Of a stretch of 64,000 nucleotides of DNA, positions 27,236 through 36,123 are shown piece after piece; positions within the stretch are counted from its first letter, which is position 1; each line of letters begins with the position of its first letter. This stretch comes from Billgrantia montanilacus (lineage in GTDB: Bacteria; Pseudomonadota; Gammaproteobacteria; Pseudomonadales; Halomonadaceae). The translations under genes and the position numbers were made by a program. Location: assembly GCF_003336675.1 (NCBI RefSeq), contig NZ_QPII01000010.1:67307-131306 (forward strand). The letters run 5' to 3'. Below the pieces are notes generated by a model that saw only the letters and a program-made list of their open reading frames with translations, was not told where the DNA came from and searched no databases.

Positions 27236-27274
27236 TCCATATGTAAGGCTAGATAGCCCAACCTTACATATGGA
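27236..27274. repeat. 13-bp inverted repeat in the gene-poor stretch
   Basis: TCCATATGTAAGG (27236-27248) and its exact complement at 27262-27274 flank a 13-nt loop. It could be an element end, an operator or an RNA hairpin. There is no nearby start or stop codon of a supported gene to assign it to. Confidence 0.5.
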
Positions 27275-27718
27275 TTGGTGTCCACACGGCGATTGGTAAG
27301 ATCCTCGGCGGTCGATTATCGAACAATGACAGCAGCATGGCCGCTGAGGCCACGTTCGAAGAGGCACTGGTGCATAGATTCCTAGACTCGACGCAGCGTC
27401 ACTCCGATACCCGGTCGTCAGAGGGCTGGTGGGGAGGCTGGAGAGGAGCATCTTCGCCAACCAGTACCGGCTTGCCGTCCTGCCAGATAACTGCGTGGTG
27501 ACCAAGACGACGCTTGCGTTCGAGGGTCTCGGCTACAGTGGCACAATGCACAACTGTGCGGGCTCATGCCCGCAAAACTCCCGCAGGGCATCACAATGGC
27601 CGGCACCACCGGCCATTGCGGTACCCTGGCGCTGGCACGCACTCCCTGCTTTTCTGGCTAGTGAGCTCTTTGCATTTCATCAAATTTGTGCACTAAAGGT
27701 ACACAAATACGTTTATTA

Positions 27719-27746
27719 TCAAAGAGGATTGCGGCAACCTCTTTGA
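27719..27746. promoter_or_regulatory. Inverted repeat before abiEi, candidate AbiEi operator
   Basis: TCAAAGAGG (27719-27727) and CCTCTTTGA (27738-27746) are perfect 9-bp arms 21 bp before the abiEi start codon. A word GTACACA also occurs on both sides, near 27700 and inside the start of the gene. AbiEi proteins are known to repress their own operon through inverted repeats in the promoter, so this is the obvious site. Confidence 0.5.
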
Positions 27747-27767
27747 AAACATACTAATATGTGACCC

Positions 27768-28589
27768 ATGAGTACACATAAAGAAGAGAAGCTAAAGAAC
27801 ACCCTTGAAGCCGTCCCTCCCGGCTTCATGGTCGATTCTGGCTGGCTGGAACGCCATGAGGTCAGCCGCTTCCTCGCGCGCAAATATGTGGATCGCGGCT
27901 GGCTGGAACGCGTGACTCGCGGCGTTTTCCTGCGCCCGGCGCCGGGCACAGGAAAGCCCGATACCATCGACTGGAGGACCTGCCTGCTCTCGATACAGCA
28001 CATCATGGGCTACGATGCCCATGTCGGCGGCATGACAGCGCTCGCGCAGCAGGGCTATAGCCATTATTTACCGCTGGGGGAGAACGCTCCGGTTTGGGTC
28101 TATGGCGAAGACATACCGAACTGGCTGGCCAGGCTACCGTTAAACGCACCGCTGGAAACGCGCACCACGCCCCTCTTCTCCGAGCCGGCGCTCGGTCTCA
28201 CCAAGGACGACTCCGATGCTGCAAGCACCCTGCCCTGGGACTGGCAACTCAGGATGTCATCGCCCGAACGAGCGATCCTGGAAGTCATGGACGAACTGCC
28301 CGGCCATGAAAGCTTCCACAATCTCGACATGGTGTTTGAAAGCCTGACGACCCTGCGCCCGCGCACCCTGTCGGCGTTGTTGCACAGTTGCAGGAAGATC
28401 AAGGTTACGAGGCTGTTCTTCGTCTTTGCCGACCGTCACAACCACCCATGGCGCAAACGCCTCGACCCGCAGGAATTCAACCTCGGAAGCGGCGACCGCG
28501 CTCTGGTCAAGGGCGGCAGGATACACCCGCGCTACCGCATCATGGTGCCGGAAGAGTTTGCGATAACGGAGGCAGCCGATGGCGCGTGA
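27768..28589 (+). CDS. abiEi: AbiEi-type type IV antitoxin
   Basis: A 273-residue protein with the AbiEi layout: N-terminal winged helix region (GWLERHEVSRFLARKYVDRG, WLERVTRGVFLRP) and a larger C-terminal domain that neutralises the toxin. In known systems it represses the operon and counters the nucleotidyltransferase AbiEii without direct binding. The stop overlaps the toxin start by 11 nt. The pair lies between a gene-poor stretch and a tRNA gene, the usual setting of imported defence modules. Confidence 0.9.
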   Translation: MSTHKEEKLKNTLEAVPPGFMVDSGWLERHEVSRFLARKYVDRGWLERVTRGVFLRPAPGTGKPDTIDWRTCLLSIQHIMGYDAHVGGMTALAQQGYSHYLPLGENAPVWVYGEDIPNWLARLPLNAPLETRTTPLFSEPALGLTKDDSDAASTLPWDWQLRMSSPERAILEVMDELPGHESFHNLDMVFESLTTLRPRTLSALLHSCRKIKVTRLFFVFADRHNHPWRKRLDPQEFNLGSGDRALVKGGRIHPRYRIMVPEEFAITEAADGA

Positions 28590-29493
28590 AGATTACGAAG
28601 CACGGGTCGCCCTGCTCGTGCGCATCCTCCCTTATGTCGCCGAAGAAGACATCTTCGCCCTGAAGGGCGGCACGGCCATCAACCTGTTCTACCGCGATCT
28701 GCCACGCCTATCAGTCGATATCGACCTGACCTATCTGCCGATCAAAAACCGTGTCGAAAGCCTTGCCGAGATCAACGAAGCGATGGATCGCATTGCCACT
28801 GCCATCGAGCGCGGCATCAGGGGCGCGCATGCACAGCGCATCAAAGGTGGCGGTGGCGTCGCCACCCGCATCCTGGCACGGCTAAACGGTGCGGAGATCA
28901 AGATCGAAACCTCACCGGTGACTCGCGGCGTTGTCCATGACCCTGAAACCCGCTCGGTTTCGGAAGCTGTCGAGGATGAATTCGGCTACGCGGAAATCCA
29001 GGTCGTCTCGTTCGAAGACCTGTTTGGCGGCAAGCTGCATGCGGCGGTTGACCGCCAGCATCCTCGCGATCTCTATGACGTGAAACTGCTCTACGAACAG
29101 GAAGGCCTGACCGACGATCTTTTCCGCACCTTCCTGATCTATATCGCCAGTTCATCACGCCCCGCGCATGAACTGCTGAACCCGAATTTCATCGATATTG
29201 ACCAGCCCTATGCGCAGGAATTCGCAGGCATGACGAAGATCCCGGTCAGCCTCGATGAGCTTCTGGAAATTCGTACGCAGCTGATTGCGGACATCCGGTC
29301 CCGTCTCGATGATGACACCAAGCGCTTCCTCCTGACCCTGCATGACGGCAACCCGGACTTTGCCGCCATTGACCGCCCGCAGGCCGCCGACCTCCCCGCG
29401 GTACGCTGGAAACTGATCAACCTGAACAAGCTGATCGGAGAGAATGCGAGAAAACACATAGCCCAGCGTAAAGACCTGGAAGCACTGTTCTGA
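28579..29493 (+). CDS. abiEii: AbiEii-type nucleotidyltransferase toxin
   Basis: A 304-residue member of the AbiEii/MenT nucleotidyltransferase family. The motif FALKGGTAINLFYRDLPRLS followed by VDIDLTYL (near residues 26-52) supplies the catalytic GGT and D-x-D; the conserved block FGGKLHAAVDRQHPRDLYDV is near residue 150. Family toxins transfer nucleotides to tRNA 3' ends and stop growth on phage infection (abortive infection) or stabilise DNA. All expected catalytic residues are present, so the toxin is probably active and kept in check by AbiEi. Confidence 0.9.
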   Translation: MAREDYEARVALLVRILPYVAEEDIFALKGGTAINLFYRDLPRLSVDIDLTYLPIKNRVESLAEINEAMDRIATAIERGIRGAHAQRIKGGGGVATRILARLNGAEIKIETSPVTRGVVHDPETRSVSEAVEDEFGYAEIQVVSFEDLFGGKLHAAVDRQHPRDLYDVKLLYEQEGLTDDLFRTFLIYIASSSRPAHELLNPNFIDIDQPYAQEFAGMTKIPVSLDELLEIRTQLIADIRSRLDDDTKRFLLTLHDGNPDFAAIDRPQAADLPAVRWKLINLNKLIGENARKHIAQRKDLEALF

Positions 29494-29501
29494 TCTCACG
29501 C

Positions 29502-29606
29502 GACAACTTGGCCAAATCGGTCCGACATGATCTCGGCATCCCAGATGGACACAATGTGGACATCTACAGCGAGGTACAGAAGAAAAAGGCAGGAACAAAA
29601 CCGTAA
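29502..29606 (+). pseudogene. Possible 35-codon tail of an integrase-like gene
   Basis: Directly after the toxin gene an open stretch encodes VRHDLGIPDGHNVDIYSEVQ and KKKAGTKP before TAA, 11 bp from the 3' end of the tRNA gene. The ending weakly resembles the C-terminus of tyrosine recombinases (LGH...T..DIYSHV...KKKAA). There is no upstream part, start or ribosome site. This is a weak similarity judged by eye only. Confidence 0.15.
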
Positions 29607-29617
29607 ATGATTGATTT

Positions 29618-29694
<77 letters not shown>

Positions 29695-29839
29695 TTGCTT
29701 GCGCCGCCGTATGATAGCGAAAGCAGCTGGATGAGGCCAGCTCCTCGTTGGTTCCTTCTTTTCCGCTGCCGGGCAGGGCACTTCCGGCCGGTTCCCGTGT
29801 CTCGATGGGTGGGCATATCGCCCATGGAGAGAAACGCTG

Positions 29840-30454
29840 ATGAGACGATGCCATCGCCTGGGTAAGACATGGAGTCAAGGAGCTGGGCTGGCGAGCGGCC
29901 TGGCCCTGCTGCTGCTGTCACCGTTGCTGGCGGCGTGGGAGCTGGACCCGGCGCAGTCCCGCGTGTCGGCCACGATCGTGCAGATCGGCCCCGATGGCCC
30001 GATGCCCCGCCATCATGAGGTACGTCGGCTGGCCGGCAGTACCGACGCCAGTGGCGAGCTGGAGCTGCCGCTGCGCTTGAACCAGAGCGATGTGGTGGAG
30101 CGGCTGGGGCCGCTGCCGCCGTGGCTTTCCGGACTGACCGAGCGTCCCATGGCGACCCTGACCACCCGCTTCCCGCCCGAGCGGCTCAATGCACTGGCGG
30201 TGGGCGAATCGCTGGTGGAAACCCTGCAGCTTTCGGTGAAATCAGGCAGTGCGACCCGCCAGGAGCCGCTGGAGGTGCGCTTTACCCGGGTTTCCGCCGA
30301 TCAGATCCGCATCACCAATGCCGAGCGGGTGGCGCTGGACGGCCAGGCGCTGATGGCCGACCCCACCCTGCGCTCGGTCATGCTGCTGCTCGGTTACGAG
30401 CAGATCGGCGACGAGGTGCCGGTGAGCCTCGACGCCGTGCTGATGAAACGCTGA
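29840..30454 (+). CDS. YceI-like periplasmic protein
   Basis: A 204-residue protein with a signal peptide (LASGLALLLLSPLLAAWELD). The mature part begins WELDPAQSRVSATIVQIG, the typical YceI opening, and has the lipocalin-like alternating strands of that family. YceI proteins bind long-chain isoprenoids or quinone-like lipids in the periplasm. This copy is shorter on recognisable ligand motifs than E. coli YceI, so it is a divergent member. The stop is 5 bp from the stop of the convergent serine hydrolase gene. Confidence 0.75.
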   Translation: MRRCHRLGKTWSQGAGLASGLALLLLSPLLAAWELDPAQSRVSATIVQIGPDGPMPRHHEVRRLAGSTDASGELELPLRLNQSDVVERLGPLPPWLSGLTERPMATLTTRFPPERLNALAVGESLVETLQLSVKSGSATRQEPLEVRFTRVSADQIRITNAERVALDGQALMADPTLRSVMLLLGYEQIGDEVPVSLDAVLMKR

Positions 30455-30458
30455 CCCC

Positions 30459-31829
30459 CTACTCCGCTGGCTCGCGCTGCATCAGATACTCGGCCAGCGC
30501 CTGGTAGGCGGGCAACGAGGTCGCATCGTTGGCCGTATTGCCCGCCACCGGATGAGAGGCAAAGCGTACGATTACCATCCGGGCAGTGGGATCGACGTAG
30601 ATTGTCTGGCCGTGCACCCCCCGGGCGGTGAAGGCGCCGTGGTCATTGTGCAAAAGCCACCACATGCCACGGTAGCTGCCACCGGGCAGATTCTCGTAGC
30701 CGGCCCGGGCAAAAGCATCGCGGTCGCCACCCTGGCGGATGCGATCAACCGCCGCTTCGGGGAAGAGCCGCTCGCCGTCGAGCTCGCCGCCGTCCAGCAC
30801 CAGTTGCCCAAGGCGTGCCAAGTCGCGCAGGCCTGCACTCAGCCCACCGCCGGCGAAGGGAGTGCCGATGGAGTCCACGGTGAAGTAGGCGTCCTGCTCG
30901 CCGCCCATGGGCTGCCAGAGCCGCTCGCTGACAAGATCCGCCACCGAGCTGCCGGCAGTACGGGCAATAATCCACCCCAGGGCATCAGAGTTTACGGTGC
31001 GGTAGCCGAAGGCCTCGCCGTGGGTACCTTCGGGCTGCACCGTGGCCAGGAACTCGTAATAGCTACGCGGCCCTTCATAGTCCTCGGGCTTGGGCAGTGG
31101 ACTTGCCGCTGCGCTGTAGGCCCAGATCTCAGCCTCGGGATCGGCGTAGTCCTCGCTGAAGTCAAGCCCGGTGGTCATCTCCATGACCTGCTGCACGGTG
31201 GCATTGCCGAAGGCGCTGTCCTTCAGCTCCGGCAAAATCTCCGCCACCAAAGCCGTCTCGTCCAGGGAGCCTTCGGCCACCAGGATTTCGGCCAGCAGCC
31301 CGGTCACCGACTTGGTCACCGACATGGCGCCGTGCACGCCGGCCTCGTCCAGGCAGCCCGCATAGCGCTCATGGACCACACGCCCCTCGTGCAGCACCAA
31401 GAGGCCGTCGGTGTAGTTGGCGTCGAAGGCCGCCCCCCAAGTCACTGGCTCAACACCGCCCAACGGGGTAAAGGTGACCGCATCGATGTTTGGGTCCAGG
31501 GCATAGGAAAGCGGTCGCGCCGCCTGGAGGCCGCGGCTTACCCGCCGTGTCGGCAGTAGCTCCCGAAAGTGGCACACCGTCCAGCGCAGCTTGGGAAAGC
31601 TGAAGTAGTCGCTATCGGGGTGGCCGATGATCCGCTCGGAAGGTGGCGGGAACCCCTGCATCCAGCCGAGCTTCACCGGATCGGATTCCGCGGCCGTAAG
31701 CACGGGCGTCGACGCTAGCCCTTGGGAGGCCAGAGCCGTCAACCAGAGTGCCACTGCCGTCCCTGTCCACAGCCGTGAACGCCTGACTTCCTGCCGGGCT
31801 GAATGCCTGGCGATAACTGCTTCTGGCAT
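30459..31829 (-). CDS. Secreted beta-lactamase-family serine hydrolase
   Basis: A 456-residue precursor from an ATG at 31829 with a GGAGGA ribosome site. A signal peptide (SRLWTGTAVALWLTALASQG) leads a class C beta-lactamase/penicillin-binding fold. The active-site S-x-x-K is in GAMSVTKSVTGLLAEI and the Y-x-N in YRTVNSDALGW; a late HGQTIY segment fits the third motif (K/H-T/S-G). The layout is close to 6-aminohexanoate-dimer hydrolase (NylB) and esterases of family VIII. It would act in the periplasm or outside on an amide or ester; the natural substrate is unknown. Confidence 0.87.
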   Translation of the reverse strand: MPEAVIARHSARQEVRRSRLWTGTAVALWLTALASQGLASTPVLTAAESDPVKLGWMQGFPPPSERIIGHPDSDYFSFPKLRWTVCHFRELLPTRRVSRGLQAARPLSYALDPNIDAVTFTPLGGVEPVTWGAAFDANYTDGLLVLHEGRVVHERYAGCLDEAGVHGAMSVTKSVTGLLAEILVAEGSLDETALVAEILPELKDSAFGNATVQQVMEMTTGLDFSEDYADPEAEIWAYSAAASPLPKPEDYEGPRSYYEFLATVQPEGTHGEAFGYRTVNSDALGWIIARTAGSSVADLVSERLWQPMGGEQDAYFTVDSIGTPFAGGGLSAGLRDLARLGQLVLDGGELDGERLFPEAAVDRIRQGGDRDAFARAGYENLPGGSYRGMWWLLHNDHGAFTARGVHGQTIYVDPTARMVIVRFASHPVAGNTANDATSLPAYQALAEYLMQREPAE

Positions 31830-32060
31830 GACGAATCCTCCATTGATCCCATCAGCCCCGAGTCTTGATGAGCGGCGCACGACTTTCCACGAAAAACTCA
31901 CTGCGCCGGGCGGTTGGGAAGCAGCCTGCCCGGGACCCAGCGTAGAAAGGGCCCATACAAAACAGCTCCACCAGCAACTGAAAGACCATCACCGCCGCCA
32001 CGGTGAAGCGTCAGGTCTGCACTTCCAGGCCGAGCCGACCGAGCGCCTCGCCCATGTGCG

Positions 32061-33860
32061 TTACGTCAGAGCTTCGCTCTCTTCCAGCGCTCCCGTCTGT
32101 ACTTTCCACTGGGCGGCATAGCGGCCGCCACGCTCGATCAACGCGCCGTGGGTGCCCTGCTCGACCACCCTGCCGCCATCGATCACCACGATCTCGTCGG
32201 CATGAACGATGGTGGAGAGCCGGTGGGCGATCATGATCACCGTGCGGCCATGGCCGATCTTGAGCAGCGAGCGCTGGATGGCCGCCTCGGTTTCGTTGTC
32301 CACCGCGCTGGTGGCTTCGTCCAGCACCAGGATGGGCGGGTCCTTGAGCAGCGCCCGGGCCAGCGACAGGCGCTGACGCTGGCCACCGGAGAGGCGAATG
32401 CCCCGCTCACCCACTGGGGTGTCGAGCCCCTGGGGCAGCGCCTGGATGAACTCCCAGGCCTCGGCGGTGCGGGCCGCCTCGATCACTTCCGCGTCGTTGG
32501 CATCGGGCTTGCCATAGGCGATGTTGTCGCGGATCGAGCCCTCGAAGAGGTAGACGTCCTGGCTGACCAGGCCGATGGACTGGCGCAGCGAGTTGAGGCT
32601 GACCTCGCCGATCGGCTGGCCATCGATACAGACCCGGCCGGCCTCGGGGTCGTAGAAGCGCAGCAGCAGCTTGATCAGTGTCGACTTGCCAGAACCCGTG
32701 GCACCGACCAGCGCCAGGGTGTTGCCTTCGGGCACCCGAAGGCTGACGCCATCGACGCCCACACCGCTCGAGGCATAGTGAAAGCTCACCGCCTCGAAGC
32801 TCACCTCGCCGCGCACCGGTGCCGCCAGCGGCTTGCCCTCGTTGTCCTTCACGGTGATAGGCACCGCCAGCAGGTCGAGGATGCGCCGGGTGCTGGCCAT
32901 GGCGCGCTCGAACAGGTCGATCACCTCGGCCAGGCCCGTCAACGGCCACAGCAGCCGCTGGGTGAGAAACACCAGCACGCCGTAGGCGCCCACGTTCAGA
33001 TCGCCACGCAGCGCCAGCATGCCGCCCACGGTGAAGGTGGCCAGGAAGCCGGCCAGGATCGCCATGCGGATCACCGGAATGAACGCCGAGCTGACGCGGA
33101 TCGCACGCCGGTTGGCCTCCACATAGGCCTCGCTGGTGGCACGCAGCCGCGCCGCCTCGCGGTCCTCGCTGGTAAAGCTCTTGATCGTGGCGATGCCGGA
33201 GAGGTTGTTGGAGAGCCGGCTGGCCAGATCGCCCACCTTCTCGCGCACGTCGGCATAGAGCGGCCCGGCCTTGCGCTGGAAGAAGAAGGCGCCCCAGATG
33301 ATCATCGGAATCGGCGTGAAGGCCAGCAGGGCGATCAGCGGCGAGATGACGAAGAACACCGCCCCCACCGCAACCACGGTGACGCCGACCTGGATCAGCG
33401 AGTTGGCACCGCCGTCGAGGAAGCGCTCCAGCTGGTTGACGTCGTCGTTCATGGTCGCCACCAGCTGGCCGGAACTCCTCGACTCGAAGAAGGCCATGTC
33501 GAGGCGCTGGGCGTGCTCGTAGGTGTCAAGGCGCATGTCGGCCTGCAGCCGCTGGGCCAGGTTGCGCCACAGAATCTTGTAGAGGTACTCGAAGATCGAC
33601 TCGCCGGCCCAGATGAAGAAGGTGAGCACGGCCAGCATCAGGATCTGCTCCTGGGGCGTGGTGAAGCCGAGCCGGGCGACGAAGCTGTGCTCCTGGTTGA
33701 CCACCACGTCGATGGCCACCCCGATGAGGATCTCGGGGGCGATATCGAAGATCTTGTTGATGATCGAACAGGCCGTGGCGGCGATGATGCGGCGGCGATA
33801 GCCACGCGCATAGCGCAGCAGGCGCACCAGGGCCTGGAAGCTGTTGGCTGAAGAGGACAT
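32061..33860 (-). CDS. ABC exporter, fused permease and ATPase (MsbA/LmrA type)
   Basis: A 599-residue half-transporter. Six membrane helices span roughly residues 20-330, with the coupling region FFESRSSGQLVATMNDDVNQ. The ATPase domain has Walker A VGATGSGKSTLIK, signature RLSGGQRQRLSLARAL, Walker B PILVLDEATSAVD and the H-loop IAHRLSTIVHADEI. It would work as a homodimer exporting lipids, drugs or another amphiphile. It is monocistronic in appearance, with about 230 bp to the serine hydrolase gene on the same strand and divergent from the AEC carrier gene. Confidence 0.92.
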   Translation of the reverse strand: MSSSANSFQALVRLLRYARGYRRRIIAATACSIINKIFDIAPEILIGVAIDVVVNQEHSFVARLGFTTPQEQILMLAVLTFFIWAGESIFEYLYKILWRNLAQRLQADMRLDTYEHAQRLDMAFFESRSSGQLVATMNDDVNQLERFLDGGANSLIQVGVTVVAVGAVFFVISPLIALLAFTPIPMIIWGAFFFQRKAGPLYADVREKVGDLASRLSNNLSGIATIKSFTSEDREAARLRATSEAYVEANRRAIRVSSAFIPVIRMAILAGFLATFTVGGMLALRGDLNVGAYGVLVFLTQRLLWPLTGLAEVIDLFERAMASTRRILDLLAVPITVKDNEGKPLAAPVRGEVSFEAVSFHYASSGVGVDGVSLRVPEGNTLALVGATGSGKSTLIKLLLRFYDPEAGRVCIDGQPIGEVSLNSLRQSIGLVSQDVYLFEGSIRDNIAYGKPDANDAEVIEAARTAEAWEFIQALPQGLDTPVGERGIRLSGGQRQRLSLARALLKDPPILVLDEATSAVDNETEAAIQRSLLKIGHGRTVIMIAHRLSTIVHADEIVVIDGGRVVEQGTHGALIERGGRYAAQWKVQTGALEESEALT

Positions 33861-33996
33861 GAGTACCCATCCGACGGTGACGATGGCCAGAGTGTAGCGC
33901 GTTTAGCGGCCTAACGGTTTGCGTGGCAGGGCCGATACCTCGACAATAGGCACGAAAAAGCCCCTTCCGCGAACAGTCACTCAACAGGACACCTGC

Positions 33997-34872
33997 ATGG
34001 TTGCCGAACTCTTTGCCGTCATGGCGCCGGTATTGGCCGGTGCCGGGCTCGGCTTTACCTGGATTCGACTGGGCCACCCCTACCCCGTGGATTTCGTCAC
34101 GCGTCTGGTCTTCAATATCGGCACGCCCGCGCTGGTGCTGGCCTCGCTTTCCGGGGCGGACATCGATGCCGGCAGCTTCGGGCGCACCATGCTGGCCGCC
34201 GCGCTGGTGATCATCACGATGGCGGGCATGGCCTTCGTGCTGGCCAAGCTGGTGCGGCGCGACTGGCGGGTCCTGCTGGCCCCCACCATGTACCCCAACA
34301 CCGGCAACATGGGGCTTCCGGTGGTGCTCTACGCCTTCGGCAGCGCCGGCTTCGTATTCGGCATCACGATAATGGTCACGGTCTCGCTGTTCCAGTTCAC
34401 CATCGGCGCCATGATGGCCAGCCGCGGCAACCCGCTGCGCACCCTGGCCAAGACGCCTACCGTCTACGCCATTCTGATCGCCCTGGCCCTGCTGCTGACC
34501 GATACCGAACTGCCGCTGTGGCTGGACAACAGCGTCGACCTGATTTCCGGCTTTACCGTACCGCTGATGCTGATCACCCTGGGGGTCTCCCTGGCCAGCA
34601 TCCAGGTCAAGGGATTGAAGTCGGGAATCGGCTTCAGCCTGCTGCGCATTCCCATTGCCGCGCTGGTGGCCTGGGGCATCGGCATCCTGGTCGGCCTCCC
34701 CCCCTTGGCCCAGAGCATTCTCATCCTGCAGATGAGCATGCCGGTCGCTGTATTCAATTACCTCTTTGCCCTGCGTGCCGGCCGGGGTGCCGCCTACACG
34801 GCCAGCCTGGTGTTCTGCTCCACGCTGCTGTCGCTGATCTACCTGCCGGTGCTGCTGGCGATCCTGATGTAG
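33997..34872 (+). CDS. AEC-family (auxin efflux carrier type) transporter
   Basis: A 291-residue protein with about ten hydrophobic segments. The start at 33997 (MVAELFAVMAPVLAGAGLGF) begins directly with the first helix; the frame is open upstream but is not membrane-like. Family motifs NIGTPALVLASLSG, TMYPNTGNMGLPVVLYAFGS and the C-terminal LQMSMPVAVFNYLFALRAGR are present. Bacterial AEC proteins export or import malate, malonate and other small carboxylates. The neighbourhood gives no further clue to the substrate. Confidence 0.87.
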   Translation: MVAELFAVMAPVLAGAGLGFTWIRLGHPYPVDFVTRLVFNIGTPALVLASLSGADIDAGSFGRTMLAAALVIITMAGMAFVLAKLVRRDWRVLLAPTMYPNTGNMGLPVVLYAFGSAGFVFGITIMVTVSLFQFTIGAMMASRGNPLRTLAKTPTVYAILIALALLLTDTELPLWLDNSVDLISGFTVPLMLITLGVSLASIQVKGLKSGIGFSLLRIPIAALVAWGIGILVGLPPLAQSILILQMSMPVAVFNYLFALRAGRGAAYTASLVFCSTLLSLIYLPVLLAILM

Positions 34873-34903
34873 CCCGGGCGGCAGCACAGACCCCCTCGAG
34901 GCG

Positions 34904-36094
34904 TCAACTGATGATGCCTCGCTCCCGCAGCGCGTCGCACTGCGCCCCGTCGATGCCCAGCTGCGCCAGCACTTCGTCGGTATGCTGGGCAAACAGCGGC
35001 GCCGGGCGACGTATGGTGGGCGGCGTGCGAGAGAGCTTGCCGGGGAAACCGATGGTCTTCATCTTGCCAATGGTGGGGTGCTCCATTTCCTGGACCATCC
35101 CCCTTGCCAGGTAGTGAGGGTCCTGAAGCGCCTCGGCGAAGTTGTTGATGGGGCCTGCGGGCACGCCGGCCTTGTCGCACGCTTCGAGCCAGTCATGCTT
35201 GGTGCGCGTCACGAAAATCTCTTCCAGCAGCGCTTCCAGCTCCTCCACGTTCTGGCCACGCAGATGGTTGGTGGCGAAGCGCGGCTCCTCGAGCAGGTCC
35301 GGGCGCTGGATCACTTCATGGCAGAGACGCTCCCAGGTACGCTGGTTGGCACAGCCCAGCATGATGTAGCCATCCTGGACCTTGAGCGCCTGGTACGGCG
35401 CCGACACCCGGTGCCGCCAGCCGGTCGGCTCGGGAATGGTGCCTTCGCCGAAATAGGCGGCGGCTTCCCAGGTAAACCAGGGCAGCCCGCACTCGGCGAT
35501 GGCAACATCTACTTGCTGCCCTTCCCCGGTCGTCATCTTGTGGATATAGGCGGCCAGGATCGAGTAGGTCGCGGTGATGCCGGCGCCAATGTCATACACG
35601 GCGATCCCGGTCTTCAGGGGGCGCCGCCCCGGCTCCCCCGTCATCGACATCAAACCCGACATGCCTTGCGCCACCAGGTCGAACCCGCCCTTGTGGCTGG
35701 AGGGCCCCGTCTGGCCGTAACCCGAGATGGAGCAGTAGATGATGCCGGGGTTCAGGGCCTGAATCGTTTCGTAGTCGACCTTGAGGGACTTGGCCACCCC
35801 GGGGCGATAGTTCTCGACGATGACATCGGCGTCCTTCGCCAGTCGGTAGAATATCTCCCGCCCCTCATCTTCCTTGAGGTTGATCGAGATGCTCTTCTTG
35901 TTGCGGTTTATCTGGGCGAAGCAGGTCGACTCGTCGTTGATGTAGGGCCCCATCTGCCGGCTGTCGTCGCCGCCATTCTTCTCAACCTTTATGACCTCGG
36001 CCCCCATGTCGCCCAGCACCATGGTGCAGTACGGCCCGGCCATGATCTGCGAAATATCCAGCACCTTCATGTTGGCTAGGGGAAGCATATTCAT
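34904..36094 (-). CDS. Class III (CaiB/BaiF family) CoA-transferase
   Basis: A 396-residue enzyme. The N-terminal MKVLDISQIMAGPYCTMVLG and DMGAEVIKVEKNGGDDSRQM stretches are diagnostic. The catalytic aspartate region (KGGFDLVAQGMSGLMSMTG) and the LACCOR-like CoA-binding part are intact. It moves CoA between carboxylic acids. The ATG at 36094 has AGAGGTAAT in front and lies 29 bp after the stop of the enoyl-CoA hydratase gene, so the two form an operon. That operon shares an exact 22-bp upstream site with the TRAP operon 4 kb away, suggesting that the acid taken up there is activated here. Confidence 0.9.
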   Translation of the reverse strand: MNMLPLANMKVLDISQIMAGPYCTMVLGDMGAEVIKVEKNGGDDSRQMGPYINDESTCFAQINRNKKSISINLKEDEGREIFYRLAKDADVIVENYRPGVAKSLKVDYETIQALNPGIIYCSISGYGQTGPSSHKGGFDLVAQGMSGLMSMTGEPGRRPLKTGIAVYDIGAGITATYSILAAYIHKMTTGEGQQVDVAIAECGLPWFTWEAAAYFGEGTIPEPTGWRHRVSAPYQALKVQDGYIMLGCANQRTWERLCHEVIQRPDLLEEPRFATNHLRGQNVEELEALLEEIFVTRTKHDWLEACDKAGVPAGPINNFAEALQDPHYLARGMVQEMEHPTIGKMKTIGFPGKLSRTPPTIRRPAPLFAQHTDEVLAQLGIDGAQCDALRERGIIS

Positions 36095-36123
36095 TACCTC
36101 TTGGTCGGCGGAAAGCGAGCGGC

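Larger units (their letters stand above)
26801..27767. other. 967-bp stretch without an intact gene
   Basis: Between the ALDH stop and the AbiE antitoxin start there is no frame with both a good ribosome site and protein-like composition. The base composition is visibly less GC-rich than the surrounding genes. It holds one 13-bp inverted repeat (27236-27274) and the AbiE promoter region at its right end. It may be a decayed mobile element, but no transposase or integrase motif is recognisable. Confidence 0.5.

Noticed and set aside
26801..29617. Search for a second copy of the tRNA 3' end as an attachment site
   Set aside because: No copy of the T-arm and acceptor sequence could be found by eye in the stretch to the left of the tRNA.
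32148..33851. A 567-codon open frame opposite the ABC exporter gene
   Set aside because: It is fully antisense to a gene with all exporter motifs; its composition (many H, Q, G, D) is that of a high-GC shadow frame.
33526..34992. A 488-codon minus-strand frame over the exporter and AEC genes
   Set aside because: It spans two recognised genes and has shadow-frame composition, with no domain or ribosome site.
34982..36079. A 365-codon plus-strand frame opposite the CoA-transferase
   Set aside because: Antisense to a clear CaiB-family gene; no recognisable protein.
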